DNA of 64,000 nt from Falsiroseomonas stagni DSM 19981 (GTDB lineage: Bacteria > Pseudomonadota > Alphaproteobacteria > Acetobacterales > Acetobacteraceae). The notes beneath the pieces were generated by a model, which saw nothing but the letters and a program-made list of their open reading frames with translations, did not search any database and had not been told where the DNA came from. Positions within the stretch are counted from its first letter, which is position 1, and each line of letters begins with the position of its first letter. Shown piece after piece: positions 1 through 8,929 of this stretch. A program made the position numbers and the translations under genes. The stretch covers positions 1,199,718 through 1,263,717 of the forward strand of contig NZ_FOSQ01000001.1 of the NCBI RefSeq assembly GCF_900114315.1, given 5' to 3'.

Positions 1-2963
1 TTGAGCGCTCCGGCGAGGTCGGGGAGGAAGGCGCCGCGGTTCTTCGCCACCAGCTCCCGATGGAGCGTGACCGCCTCCTCGCTCGCCGCCAGCGCTTCCT
101 CCCGGCGGCCGAGACGGGAGAGATCGCCGCCGAGGTTGTTGAGTGCGGAGGCGAGGTTGGGGAGGAAGGCGTCGCGGTTCTTCGCCACCAGCTCCCTTCG
201 GAGCGTGACCGCCCCCTCGCTCGCCGCCAGCGCCTCCTCCCGGCGGCCGAGATCGGACAGATGAGTGCTCAGGTTGTTGAGCGCTGCGGCGAGGGCGGGC
301 AGGAAGGCGTCGCGGTTCTGCGACGCCAACTCTTGATAGAGCCCGATCGCCTCCTCGCTCGCCGCCAGCGCCTCCTCCCGGCGGCCCGCATTGGATAGCA
401 GAACGCTGCGGTTGTTTGCGTCCCGCGCCCGCGTCTCCCTATCCGGCAGCATGTCCTCCGCCACCATGGCTGCGCCAGCCTCGGCGGCGATGGTGCCGAG
501 AACGCCGCGCAGGCGGACCGGTGCGGCATTGGCGCTGACAAGCTGGCCGGCGGCACGGGCCACCGCCCGCGCCGAACGCGCCCGCGCCGCGGCGTCGAGG
601 CCCAGCAGGGCATCGCGCAGATCCTCCTGCAATGTGCCGGTCTCGGCCTGGGCGGCGAACAGAACCGACGCGGCGAGCACTGGGTTCTCCAGCCGCGGTG
701 CCAAGGCGGCGCGCAGCGCTTCGCGGGTGGGCGAGACCACCTGAACCGCCTCATGGACGAAGTCGCCATCGGGGTTCTGCCGGCTGATCCGGTTCAGCCC
801 GACGAACACGATTGGCCAATCCTCGGGAAACGCATCGAGCAGCGCCGGCAGCAGGTCGCGCGCCTTCGCCAGCACCTCGCCGATGATCTGCTCGCCCAGA
901 AGGTCCGGCAGGATGGACCGTGCGGTGCCGTTCGGGCCGCCATAGAGAAGGCGCAGCGCGTCGAAGACCGCCTCCCGCGCCGCATCATCGACCGGGCGCC
1001 TGATCCTCTGCGCCGCCAGGTCGATCAGGCGGCGCAGCGCATCCTCCCCCTGTTCCGCGGAAAGGCCACCCAGCAGCGTCAGCCCGGCCGCGCCCTGCGT
1101 GGCGAGTTCCGCGACAGGCTCGCGCGCTTCCCCACCCAGGATGCCACGCAGGGCGCGCCGCAGATGCGCGCGCTCGTCATCGGCAAGCGTCGCGAGCGGT
1201 GAGACGACAACGGCGATGCCGCGCACCCGCAGATAGGCCCGGATCGCCAGGTCGAGCGGGCTTCCGCCTGCGCCCGGCTCCACCGGCCGCGCCTGCCAGT
1301 CGGCGGCCACCAGCCCTGCTTCCCCGGGCCGGCGCGGTGCTTGCGCAAGCCGCGCGGCGAAGGCGGAGCAGGCGGCATCGAGGAAAGCCGGGATCGCTGC
1401 TGGCGCGACGCCGAGATCGGCCGCGATGGCCGTCTCCTCGAAGGGCAGCCGCGTCGCGGTGTCGATCCCCTGCAGGAAGCCCCGCCACCAGGCATCCGTG
1501 CGCGCGAGCAGCAGCACGCGGATCGGGCCGCCTTCGGGCGCTTCCTCCAGCACCGCGGCCAGTGCCTGCAACTGGTCCTGCCGCGTCTCCGCATAGTCGA
1601 TGGCGATGAAGATGCCGCCCGCGCCCCGCCGCGCCAGCAGCGCCGCCAGCCGGTCCGCCCCCGGCGCCAGGGCGGCGGCGAGTTGCCCGTGGCCGAGCAG
1701 CCCGGCCTGCCAGCCCAGCCCCGCCGCGTTCAGCCGCGCGATGGCTTCCAGCGCGAGCCGCGTCTTGCCCTGCCCGCCTGCCGCATGGATCAGCCGGACG
1801 CGGACGTCGCCGCCATCCAGGATCCAGCCGAGCAGCGTCTCCTCCCCGCGATCCTCCAGCGTGCCGAGCAGCCCGCGACTGTCATCGAAGGGGATCAGCC
1901 CGTAATCCGCGACGATCATGGCGGTCGGCTTCCGCGCGATCGCGTCCGGCGGCAATTCCCGGTAGCCGCGCTGCATGCGCAGCCCGGTCATCAGCCGGAG
2001 GATTTCCGCCGTATTCGCCCGAATCTGCTGGACCGCCGCCGGCAGGCCGGCCAGCGCCGACGCCAGGCCATCGACGCGCGTCGCAAGGCCGTCGATGGCC
2101 CTGTCCTGGGCCTCGGCCAGGGCCTTCACGGCCGAGAGTTGCTCGGCCTGCCACAGGGTGTTGAACTCGGGCTTGCTGCGCAGCCGCTCTGCCGCATCGA
2201 GGATGAAGTCGTTGAACCAGCAGGCGACCTCGCCCGGCTTGCCGCGGAAGGCTGTCAGGAAGTCGTCGGGTAGTTCGAAGCTGGCGGAGGGCGAATCACC
2301 CGGGGTGGACAGGGGAGGGGGAACGTCGGCGGCGCCGCGTGCGTCCGCCTGCGACCGGGCCAGCAGCGTCGTGAGTTCGTCGAGCGCCACCGCTTCGATG
2401 CCCACCTTGAGCTTCTGCAGGGCTTTCGCTGCCTGCGCTTCCGCCTTTGGCTGGCGACGCTCCGCGAGCCCCGCGTCGAAGGCATCGGGCAACGCCTTGA
2501 GAAGCGATGTCCGGACCCGCTGCTCCGCCTCCGGGGTCGCTTCCGTGAATCCGAAGCGCAGGTCCCGTGCTTCATCCTCCTCCGCGCCGCAAAGTGCCCG
2601 GATGTGGCGGATCAGCGCGTCATCGGCCAGCTGCCGCGCGCGATCGTCGTGATGGTCCACGTCGCGCGTAAGCGCCTCGAACCGGCCGACCGCGGCGCGC
2701 AGGGCCCGCAGATGCGCCAGCCGCAACTCCATCAGAACAACGTGGTTCTGGTCGATGCCGGCCAGGCTGTCGAACCAGCGCTCGCCGGCTGCACGGTCGA
2801 AGTCCTTGAAGAGTTCAGTGGCAAGGTTGCCGGCGATGTTGCCCGTGATGCCGCCGGCAAAGGCGAGGCCGAGGGCGCCTGCGGTGATGGCAGGACCACC
2901 GCTGCAGGCCACCGCAGCCGCCGTGGCGCCCAGGCCAAGCACGGTCAGCAGCTTCCGGTTCAA
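1..2963 (-). CDS. STAND-like P-loop NTPase with C-terminal TPR repeats (3' end beyond the window)
   Basis: The frame stays open from an in-frame stop near 3078 to the left edge (at least 987 codons). The first plausible start is TTG at 2963, giving MNRKLLTVLGLG; no clear Shine-Dalgarno precedes it, so the start is uncertain. Residues about 5-45 form a glycine/alanine-rich hydrophobic stretch that could be a membrane anchor. A helical region follows, then a Walker A motif AAGGQGKT near residue 395 and a Walker B-like strand GIFIAIDYAE near 450. After about residue 848 come TPR-like units of 46 residues (NNL..LS.LGRREEALAASE) with a 138-base period. This order, sensor/effector N-terminus then NTPase then TPR, is that of STAND signalling ATPases. 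Such proteins often act as switches, some in phage defence; that role is inference. No operon partner is visible upstream. Confidence 0.8.
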   Translation of the reverse strand, partial: MNRKLLTVLGLGATAAAVACSGGPAITAGALGLAFAGGITGNIAGNLATELFKDFDRAAGERWFDSLAGIDQNHVVLMELRLAHLRALRAAVGRFEALTRDVDHHDDRARQLADDALIRHIRALCGAEEDEARDLRFGFTEATPEAEQRVRTSLLKALPDAFDAGLAERRQPKAEAQAAKALQKLKVGIEAVALDELTTLLARSQADARGAADVPPPLSTPGDSPSASFELPDDFLTAFRGKPGEVACWFNDFILDAAERLRSKPEFNTLWQAEQLSAVKALAEAQDRAIDGLATRVDGLASALAGLPAAVQQIRANTAEILRLMTGLRMQRGYRELPPDAIARKPTAMIVADYGLIPFDDSRGLLGTLEDRGEETLLGWILDGGDVRVRLIHAAGGQGKTRLALEAIARLNAAGLGWQAGLLGHGQLAAALAPGADRLAALLARRGAGGIFIAIDYAETRQDQLQALAAVLEEAPEGGPIRVLLLARTDAWWRGFLQGIDTATRLPFEETAIAADLGVAPAAIPAFLDAACSAFAARLAQAPRRPGEAGLVAADWQARPVEPGAGGSPLDLAIRAYLRVRGIAVVVSPLATLADDERAHLRRALRGILGGEAREPVAELATQGAAGLTLLGGLSAEQGEDALRRLIDLAAQRIRRPVDDAAREAVFDALRLLYGGPNGTARSILPDLLGEQIIGEVLAKARDLLPALLDAFPEDWPIVFVGLNRISRQNPDGDFVHEAVQVVSPTREALRAALAPRLENPVLAASVLFAAQAETGTLQEDLRDALLGLDAAARARSARAVARAAGQLVSANAAPVRLRGVLGTIAAEAGAAMVAEDMLPDRETRARDANNRSVLLSNAGRREEALAASEEAIGLYQELASQNRDAFLPALAAALNNLSTHLSDLGRREEALAASEGAVTLRRELVAKNRDAFLPNLASALNNLGGDLSRLGRREEALAASEEAVTLHRELVAKNRGAFLPDLAGAL

Positions 2964-3290
2964 CCATGGGGGCGCGGCGATTGGGATGGCTCGGAGCTCC
3001 CTTAACCGATTCGATGCTAAACCAGATTTACCGCGCGTCCACCGCGCCCGTCTTCCCGCTGGCGGGCAGGAAAAGAGCTACGGATTTCGAACGCGTCCTT
3101 CAACTAGCTTGCGGCGGCCGACATCGCCCGTTTTCCGCCCATGAGGACCTGCCGCAACTCGAAGCCCATTTGTCAGCGCTGCAGTCGGCTTGCGGTGCTG
3201 CCTCTTCCTGTTCTCCAGCTCCTGCATATCCCCGGGCAGCCCGCTCCCCACTCCCCCGTCGCCCCCATCTGCCCTATCGCTTCCCCCCAC
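2964..3290. other. Intergenic region between divergent STAND gene and hdaA
   Basis: These 327 bases separate two divergently oriented genes and must hold both promoters. Codon usage gives no support for a gene here, and the frames open across it are low-complexity shadows. No strong sigma-70 box, terminator or RNA gene was recognised. Confidence 0.5.
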
Positions 3291-4025
3291 ATGCTCCCCC
3301 CCACCCAGCTCCCGCTCCCCCTCGCGCGCCCGCCCTCCTCCGCCCGCGCGGACTGGGTGCCCGATGTCTCCAATGCCGAGGCCCTGGCCTGGCTGGCCGC
3401 CCCCGCCACCTGGCCGCTGCATCGCCTCGCCCTCTCCGGCCCCCCCGGCACCGGCAAGTCCCATCTCCTCGCCATCGCCGCGGCGGATCACGGCTGGCGC
3501 CACCTGCAAGGGCCGGCCCTGACGCAGGCGGAAGCCCTGGCCCCAGCCCCGGGCACTGTGCTGGACCAGGCCGACCAGGCGGAGGAATCCACCCTCTTCC
3601 ACCTCATCAACCAGGCCGCCGCCACCGGCGCGCCCCTGCTGCTGGCCGCCCGACTTCCCCCCGCCCGCTGGGCCACCACGCTGCCCGACCTCGCCAGCCG
3701 TCTCCGCGCCACCCATGCCGTCGGCCTGGCGGAGCCGAGCGACGGCCTCCTCGCCGCCCTGCTCACGAAGCACCTGGCCGACCGCCAGCTCCGCCTCGAC
3801 CCCGCCGTCCAGGCCTGGCTCCTCGCCCGCCTGCCGAGGGACGCCGCCAGCCTCGGCGCCGCCATCGCCGCGCTGGATGACGCCGCGCTGGCCCAGTCCG
3901 TCCCCATCACCCGCCCCTTCGCCCGCCAGATCCTCGGGCCCCGGCCTGGCGAGGACGACACGGATGATGACCGTTTCGGGAATGATTTCCCCGAAACCTC
4001 CCCGGATGCCGATAACCCGGGCTAG
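3291..4025 (+). CDS. hdaA: DnaA-related replication regulator HdaA
   Basis: 244-residue AAA+ protein with Walker A GPPGTGKSH near residue 50 and a DnaA-like lid region with SRLRATH. It lacks the DnaA C-terminal DNA-binding helix-turn-helix, as expected for Hda. In the cell Hda acts with the sliding clamp to promote hydrolysis of DnaA-bound ATP after initiation; that role is family knowledge. The start at 3291 was chosen because the open frame upstream has non-coding composition, and the protein then begins with MLPPTQLPLPL, which resembles a clamp-binding N-terminus. It is followed after 9 bases by ppk, and an hdaA-ppk-ppx order is common in related alphaproteobacteria. The C-terminus is acidic (EDDTDDD). 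Confidence 0.85.
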   Translation: MLPPTQLPLPLARPPSSARADWVPDVSNAEALAWLAAPATWPLHRLALSGPPGTGKSHLLAIAAADHGWRHLQGPALTQAEALAPAPGTVLDQADQAEESTLFHLINQAAATGAPLLLAARLPPARWATTLPDLASRLRATHAVGLAEPSDGLLAALLTKHLADRQLRLDPAVQAWLLARLPRDAASLGAAIAALDDAALAQSVPITRPFARQILGPRPGEDDTDDDRFGNDFPETSPDADNPG

Positions 4026-4034
4026 TCTCGGCGC

Positions 4035-6194
4035 ATGGACACGCACGCCCCCGCGACCCTCGCCGCCGACAGCCCGCAGCGCTTCATCAACCGCGAACTG
4101 TCCTGGCTCGCCTTCAACACGCGCGTGCTGGAGGAAGCGGCCAACCCCCGCCACCCGCTGCTGGAACGCCTGCGCTTCGTCGCCATCAGCGCCTCCAACC
4201 TCGATGAATTCTATTCCGTCCGCGTCGCCGGCCTCATCGGCCAGGACCGCGCCGGCATCTCCACCCCATCCCCCGATGGCCTGACCCCCGCCCAGCAGCT
4301 CGCCGCCATCCACGGCACGGCGCAGGGCCTCATCGCCGCCCAGCAATCCGCCTGGCATGAGCTCCGCGGCCTCCTCGCCACCGCCGGCCTGGTGGTCAGC
4401 GACCCCGAAGCCCTCTCCGCCCCCGACCGCGAATGGCTGGAGGGCTGGTTCATGGACCGAGTCTTCCCCGTCCTCACCCCGCTGGCGGTCGACCCCGCCC
4501 ACCCCTTCCCCTTCATCCAGAACCTCGCCCTCTGCATGGTCCTGAAGCTGGTGCGGGAGGAAGACGGCGGCACCATGCGCGCCCTTCTCCCCGTCCCCCC
4601 GCAGATCGAGCGCTTCATCCGCCTCCCCCCCACGCCGGACCGCGCCATCCGCTTCGTGATGCTGGAGGATCTGATCGTCCTCTTCCTCCGCCGCCTCTTC
4701 CCCGGCTTCATCACCGCGGAGCACGGCCTCTTCCGCCTGATCCGCGACACCGATGTGGAGTTCGAGGAAGAGGCCGAGGACCTGGTCCGCAGCTACGAAA
4801 CGGCCCTCAAGCGCCGCCGCCGCGGCCGCGCCATCCTGCTTTCCGTCGATGCCCGCATGTCCCCCGACATGATCGACCTCGTCGCCCGCGAACTCGACGC
4901 GGACCGCGCCAACGTCTTCACCCTCGATGGCCTGCTCGGCGTCACCGACCTCAAGCAGCTCATCGTCGACGACCGCCCCGACCTCCTCTTCACCCCCTAC
5001 ACGCCGCGCTTCCCCGAACGCATCCTCGATTTCGGCGGAGACTGCTTCGCCGCCATCGCCGCCAAGGACATCGTCGTCCACCACCCCTATGAATCATTCG
5101 ACGTCGTCGTCCAGTTCCTCCGCCAGGCCGCGCGGGACCCCAACGTCGTCGCCATCAAGCAGACGCTCTACCGCACCACCCGCGACAGCCCCATCGCCAA
5201 GGCCCTGATCGAGGCCGCGGAATCCGGCAAATCCGTCACCGGCATCGTGGAAATCAAGGCCCGCTTCGATGAGGAACGGAACATCGCCCTCGCCCGCGAA
5301 CTCGAAGCCGCCGGCGTCCAGGTCGTCTACGGCTTCGTCGAGCTGAAGACGCACGCCAAGGTGTCGCTCGTCGTCCGCCGAGAACGCGACGCCCTTCGCA
5401 GCTACGCCCATTTCGGCACCGGCAACTACCACCCCATCACCGCCCGCATCTACACGGACCTGTCCTTCTTCACCGCGGACCCGGCCCTGACGCGCGACGC
5501 CGCCAAGCTCTTCAACTACATGACCGGCTACGCCCGGCCCGAGACCATGGAAGGCCTGGCTTTCGCCCCCCTGACGATCCGCCCCGCCCTCCTCGGCCTC
5601 ATCGACCGGGAGATCGCCTTCGCCCGCGAAGGCAAGCCCGCCGCCATCTGGCTCAAGCTCAACTCCCTCGTCGACGAACAACTCATCGACGCGCTCTACC
5701 GTGCCTCCCAGGCCGGCGTGAAAGTGGATTGCGTCGTCCGCGGCATCTGCTGCCTCCGCCCCGGCATCCCCGGCCTTTCCGACTCCATCCGCGTCAAATC
5801 CATCGTCGGCCGCTTCCTCGAACACTCCCGAATCTACGTCTTCGGCAACGGCCACCGCCTGCCATCCCGCCGCGCCCGCGTCTTCATCAGCAGCGCGGAC
5901 CTCATGGCCCGCAACATGGACTGGCGCGTCGAAACCATGGTCCCGATCGAGAATGCGACCGTCCACGCCCAGATCCTCGACCAGGTCATGGTGGTGAACC
6001 TCCAGGACAGCATGCAAAGCTGGCAACTGGGACCCGACGGCACCTACCGCCGCCTGCCCCCCGGCACGAAACCCGTCTCCGCGCACGAATACTTCATGAC
6101 CAACCCCTCCCTCTCCGGCCGCGGCAGCGCGCTTCAGCAACGCCCCGCCGCCCCATCCCGCCGGTCCCGCCAGGACCGCGTGGCCCAGGACTGA
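4035..6194 (+). CDS. ppk: Polyphosphate kinase 1
   Basis: 719 residues, the normal PPK1 length. It polymerises the gamma-phosphate of ATP into inorganic polyphosphate, reversibly. The N-terminal signature [13 protein letters not shown] is present, as are the PLD-like catalytic segments with HFGTGNYHP (phosphohistidine region) and [15 protein letters not shown] near the C-terminus. The start ATG at 4035 sits 9 bases after hdaA. The exopolyphosphatase gene follows after 16 bases, so synthesis and breakdown of polyphosphate are encoded together. The last 25 residues are basic and of low complexity. Confidence 0.95.
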   Translation: MDTHAPATLAADSPQRFINRELSWLAFNTRVLEEAANPRHPLLERLRFVAISASNLDEFYSVRVAGLIGQDRAGISTPSPDGLTPAQQLAAIHGTAQGLIAAQQSAWHELRGLLATAGLVVSDPEALSAPDREWLEGWFMDRVFPVLTPLAVDPAHPFPFIQNLALCMVLKLVREEDGGTMRALLPVPPQIERFIRLPPTPDRAIRFVMLEDLIVLFLRRLFPGFITAEHGLFRLIRDTDVEFEEEAEDLVRSYETALKRRRRGRAILLSVDARMSPDMIDLVARELDADRANVFTLDGLLGVTDLKQLIVDDRPDLLFTPYTPRFPERILDFGGDCFAAIAAKDIVVHHPYESFDVVVQFLRQAARDPNVVAIKQTLYRTTRDSPIAKALIEAAESGKSVTGIVEIKARFDEERNIALARELEAAGVQVVYGFVELKTHAKVSLVVRRERDALRSYAHFGTGNYHPITARIYTDLSFFTADPALTRDAAKLFNYMTGYARPETMEGLAFAPLTIRPALLGLIDREIAFAREGKPAAIWLKLNSLVDEQLIDALYRASQAGVKVDCVVRGICCLRPGIPGLSDSIRVKSIVGRFLEHSRIYVFGNGHRLPSRRARVFISSADLMARNMDWRVETMVPIENATVHAQILDQVMVVNLQDSMQSWQLGPDGTYRRLPPGTKPVSAHEYFMTNPSLSGRGSALQQRPAAPSRRSRQDRVAQD

Positions 6195-6210
6195 TCAGGA
6201 CAAACACCGC

Positions 6211-7725
6211 TTGGACCTCCCCCCGACCCACACCACCAGCCGCACCCACCCGCCCCGCCTCGGCGTCGTGGACCTCGGCTCCAACTCCGTCCGCCTGGTC
6301 ATCTTCGAAGGCCTGACCCGCAACCCCCTGACCATCTTCAACGAGAAAGCCGTCCTCGGCCTCGGCCGCGGCCTGCAACTCACCGGCCGCCTCAACGAAG
6401 CCGCCATCGACCCGGCGCTGACCGTCATGGCCCGCTACGCCGCCGTCGCCCGCGCCATGGGCGCCAACCCCGTCCAGGTCATCGCCACCGCCGCGGCGCG
6501 GGACGCGGAAAACGGCCCCGCCTTCATCGAAGCCATCCGCACCCGCCTGCCCGACATGCCCGTCCGCGTCCTGACCGGGGAGGAAGAAGGCCGCCTCTCC
6601 GCCGACGGCGTCCTCCTCGGCTTCCCCGGCGCCGACGGCATCCTCGGCGACCTCGGCGGCGGCTCCCTCGAACTCGTGGACCTGCGGCACGGCACCGCCG
6701 GCCCCGCCGCCTCCCTCCCCATCGGCGCCATCCGCCTGGCCGACCGCGCCGGCGGAGACCCGCTGCGCGCCCGCGCCATCGTCGAATCCGAACTCGCCCG
6801 CATCCCCTGGCTGCGGGAAGGTGAGGGCAGGGACCTCTACCTCGTCGGCGGCGCCTGGCGCGCTTTGGCCCGCATGCACATCGCCCAGACCGCCTACCCC
6901 CTCTCCATCGTCCACCACTACGTCCTGCGGCGGGAGGAAGCCCGCGACCTCGCCGGCCTCGTCGCCCAATCCCCCCGCAAGATCCTGGAGAAAATCCCCG
7001 GCGCCCCCGCCAAGCGCCTCGGCGACATGCCCTTCGCCGCCATCACGCTGCGGCGCCTGCTCCGCGCCACCGGCGCCCGCCGCGTCGTCTTCTCCGCCAA
7101 CGGCCTCCGCGAAGGCTGGTACGCCAACCTCCTGCCCGACCCCATCCGGCAGGAGGAACCCCTGCTCGCCGCCGGCCGCGAACTCGCCCAGCGCTGGGGC
7201 CGCGACACCGCCCTCGCCCCCGCCCTCCTCGCCTGGACCCACCCCCTGTTCGAGGATGAAGCCCCCGAACAACAGGACCTCCGCGAAGCCTCCTGCTGGA
7301 TCGCCGACATCGGCAGCCACGACCACCCGGACTACCGCGCCGAACAAGCCTTCTACCGCGTACTCCGCCAGCCCGGCGTCGGCCTGGACCACCACCAGCG
7401 CGCCTTCCTCGCGATGGTCGTGGCGCTGCGCTACGAAGCCGACACGACCATGGGCTTCCTCGCCACCGCCCGCGTGCTGCTGGACGCGAGCGCCGTGAAG
7501 CGCGCCGAGATCCTGGGCGCCGCCCTGCGCCTGGCCTTCACCCTGTCCGGTGGCACCCCGGTGCTGCTGCGCGGCACATCACTGCGCCGCCACGGCGGGG
7601 AATTGCAGTTGAGACTTGTGGAGGGCAGCGGCGTCTTCGCCGGGGAGAGCGTGCAGCGAAGGCTAGACGCGTTGGCCGCCGTGCTGGGGCTGACCGCAAC
7701 CGTCGAAGTCTCAACGGCGGGCTGA
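6211..7725 (+). CDS. ppx: Exopolyphosphatase (Ppx/GppA family)
   Basis: 504-residue ASKHA-fold enzyme that removes terminal phosphates from polyphosphate or hydrolyses pppGpp. The phosphate-1 motif VDLGSNSVRLV lies near residue 20, TGEEEGRLSADGV near 125 and the phosphate-2 motif GDLGGGSLELV near 145. An all-helical C-terminal domain follows. The start is TTG at 6211 with an AGGA sequence 11 bases upstream; a GTG at 6268 is possible but would cut very close to the first motif. It is the last gene of the hdaA-ppk-ppx run, and a hairpin repeat lies 9 bases after the stop. Confidence 0.9.
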   Translation: MDLPPTHTTSRTHPPRLGVVDLGSNSVRLVIFEGLTRNPLTIFNEKAVLGLGRGLQLTGRLNEAAIDPALTVMARYAAVARAMGANPVQVIATAAARDAENGPAFIEAIRTRLPDMPVRVLTGEEEGRLSADGVLLGFPGADGILGDLGGGSLELVDLRHGTAGPAASLPIGAIRLADRAGGDPLRARAIVESELARIPWLREGEGRDLYLVGGAWRALARMHIAQTAYPLSIVHHYVLRREEARDLAGLVAQSPRKILEKIPGAPAKRLGDMPFAAITLRRLLRATGARRVVFSANGLREGWYANLLPDPIRQEEPLLAAGRELAQRWGRDTALAPALLAWTHPLFEDEAPEQQDLREASCWIADIGSHDHPDYRAEQAFYRVLRQPGVGLDHHQRAFLAMVVALRYEADTTMGFLATARVLLDASAVKRAEILGAALRLAFTLSGGTPVLLRGTSLRRHGGELQLRLVEGSGVFAGESVQRRLDALAAVLGLTATVEVSTAG

Positions 7726-7733
7726 ACCCTAAA

Positions 7734-7781
7734 CCCTCCCCCGCGCTTGCGGGGGAGGGAGGGGCCCGTGCGAAGCACGGG
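7734..7781. repeat. Double hairpin repeat downstream of ppx
   Basis: The first hairpin has a perfect 11-base stem, 7734-7744 paired with 7749-7759, and a GCTT loop. The second has a perfect 7-base stem, 7765-7771 paired with 7775-7781, and a GAA loop. A G-rich tail follows. There is no T-run, so it is not a classical intrinsic terminator, although it could end or stabilise the ppx transcript. Elements of this CCCTCCCCCGC type recur between genes in GC-rich Acetobacteraceae genomes; that statement is from general knowledge. Confidence 0.7.
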
Positions 7782-7910
7782 AGGGTGGGGGACCGCGCAC
7801 CCCCGCAAACCCACAAGCAACAGCATCAAGATCGGGGCTCCGCCCCGAACCCCGCTGGGGACGATGATCGTCCCCAGACCCCACCCAAATTGGCGCCCCT
7901 CGCCGAATGC

Positions 7911-8324
7911 CTACCCGTCGAACCCCGCCACGAACTCCCCCGCCGACACCACCGCCACCCCGCGCCACGGGTTCAACACCAGCAGGTCCGCATCCCCCGA
8001 CACGATCACCCCCGCGCCACCCGCCAGCGCTGCCTCCAGCACCATGTTGTCCTTGGCATCCCGGCAATCCGTCACCGCCTCGACCGGCTCGACCCGATCC
8101 GCCCGCACCAGCAGCGCCCCCACGAACCCCGCCACCACCTCGGCCGAGGCGCCATACCGCCGGAACTTCGGCCGCATCAGCACCCCGCGAAGCTCCGCCT
8201 CCATCGCCGCGGAGAAGCACAACCGGAACCGCGCACGCGCCACCAGCAACGCCGTTGCCGCCACGCCACCCGGCGCGACGAAGGCACTCACCAGCAAATT
8301 CGTATCAAGGACGATCCGCGGCAC
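7911..8324 (-). CDS. PIN-domain toxin of a type II toxin-antitoxin pair
   Basis: About 137 residues with the PIN pattern: VLDTNLLVSAF at the N-terminus, a central acidic residue in the CRDAKDN segment and VSGDADLL near the C-terminus. PIN toxins are Mg-dependent RNases that cut tRNA, rRNA or mRNA. GTG at 8324 was preferred because it gives a start just before the first strand and a 20-base overlap with the antitoxin stop, typical of co-translated TA pairs. An ATG at 8357 would add a basic 11-residue leader. It is transcribed after the antitoxin gene at 8305-8550. Confidence 0.8.
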   Translation of the reverse strand: MPRIVLDTNLLVSAFVAPGGVAATALLVARARFRLCFSAAMEAELRGVLMRPKFRRYGASAEVVAGFVGALLVRADRVEPVEAVTDCRDAKDNMVLEAALAGGAGVIVSGDADLLVLNPWRGVAVVSAGEFVAGFDG

Positions 8325-8550
8325 GATAAGCGGCGATCTCCGCCTCGATCTCCGCATCCGTGAGGTCAGGCACCCCCGGCTCTCGCTTCAACCCCGCGAG
8401 CAGCGCCACCAGCGGATCAGCCTCCCCCGCCGGCGAATGCAGCAGCCGCGTGAGCATCTGCCCGGCCAGCGAAAGCTTGGCCGGATCATCCCGCAACATG
8501 TCCGCCGCCTCCTGCGAGAGCGGCACGGGCACCATGACCACCTGGTTCAT
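8305..8550 (-). CDS. Antitoxin of the PIN toxin pair
   Basis: 81 residues starting MNQVVMVPVPLS, with a perfect AGGAGG Shine-Dalgarno at 8556-8561. The N-terminus (VPVPLSQEAADMLRDDP) is the likely DNA-binding part and the acidic C-terminus (DLTDAEIEAEIAAYR) the likely toxin-binding tail. It overlaps the start of the PIN gene, and TA antitoxins normally repress their own promoter. A diverged copy lies just upstream at 8603-8842. The antitoxin family was not recognised with certainty; the call rests on size, position and the PIN partner. Confidence 0.75.
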   Translation of the reverse strand: MNQVVMVPVPLSQEAADMLRDDPAKLSLAGQMLTRLLHSPAGEADPLVALLAGLKREPGVPDLTDAEIEAEIAAYRAADRP

Positions 8551-8602
8551 CGGAACCTCCTGCGCCCCAGCATAACGCCAGAGCGCGCGACCTTCACGCG
8601 AA

Positions 8603-8842
8603 TCAACGCCGCTCCGCGTTCCAGGCGGCAAGCTCGGCATCCACATCTGCCTCGTTCAGCCCGGCCGCCTGCGCCTTGCGCCCTATCGCGTCCATCATCG
8701 CCAGCAGCGGATCGCCCGGCGCGGAGTCGCGCAGCAGATCATCAACCAAGCCCTCCACCATTGAGAGCTTCGCCGGACCGTTGCGCGATATGTCGCCTGC
8801 TTCTGGCGACAACGGTATTGCTCCCAGTATTGGCAATAGCAT
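8603..8842 (-). CDS. Second antitoxin-like protein, no toxin of its own
   Basis: 79 residues that align along their length with the product of 8305-8550: IPLSPEAGDISRNGPAKLS matches VPLSQEAADMLRDDPAKLS, and the tail ADVDAELAAWNAERR matches AEIEAEIAAYRAADR. It lies in tandem directly upstream of the pair on the same strand, with no second PIN gene between them. It may be an orphan left from a duplicated TA module or an anti-addiction decoy. The ATG at 8842 has no strong ribosome-binding site, so the start is uncertain. Confidence 0.6.
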   Translation of the reverse strand: MLLPILGAIPLSPEAGDISRNGPAKLSMVEGLVDDLLRDSAPGDPLLAMMDAIGRKAQAAGLNEADVDAELAAWNAERR

Positions 8843-8929
8843 GGGAGTGTCCCTACCTCCGCTCTGGCGCTTACTCAGCTACCTAATAAAGACTACGAAT
8901 GTCGAAAGGTTGTGAATCGCTTCAAGTTA

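Noticed and set aside
3078-5084. A 668-codon - strand open frame opposite hdaA and ppk
   Set aside because: Composition is Gly/Glu/Val repeats from the complement of well-supported genes.
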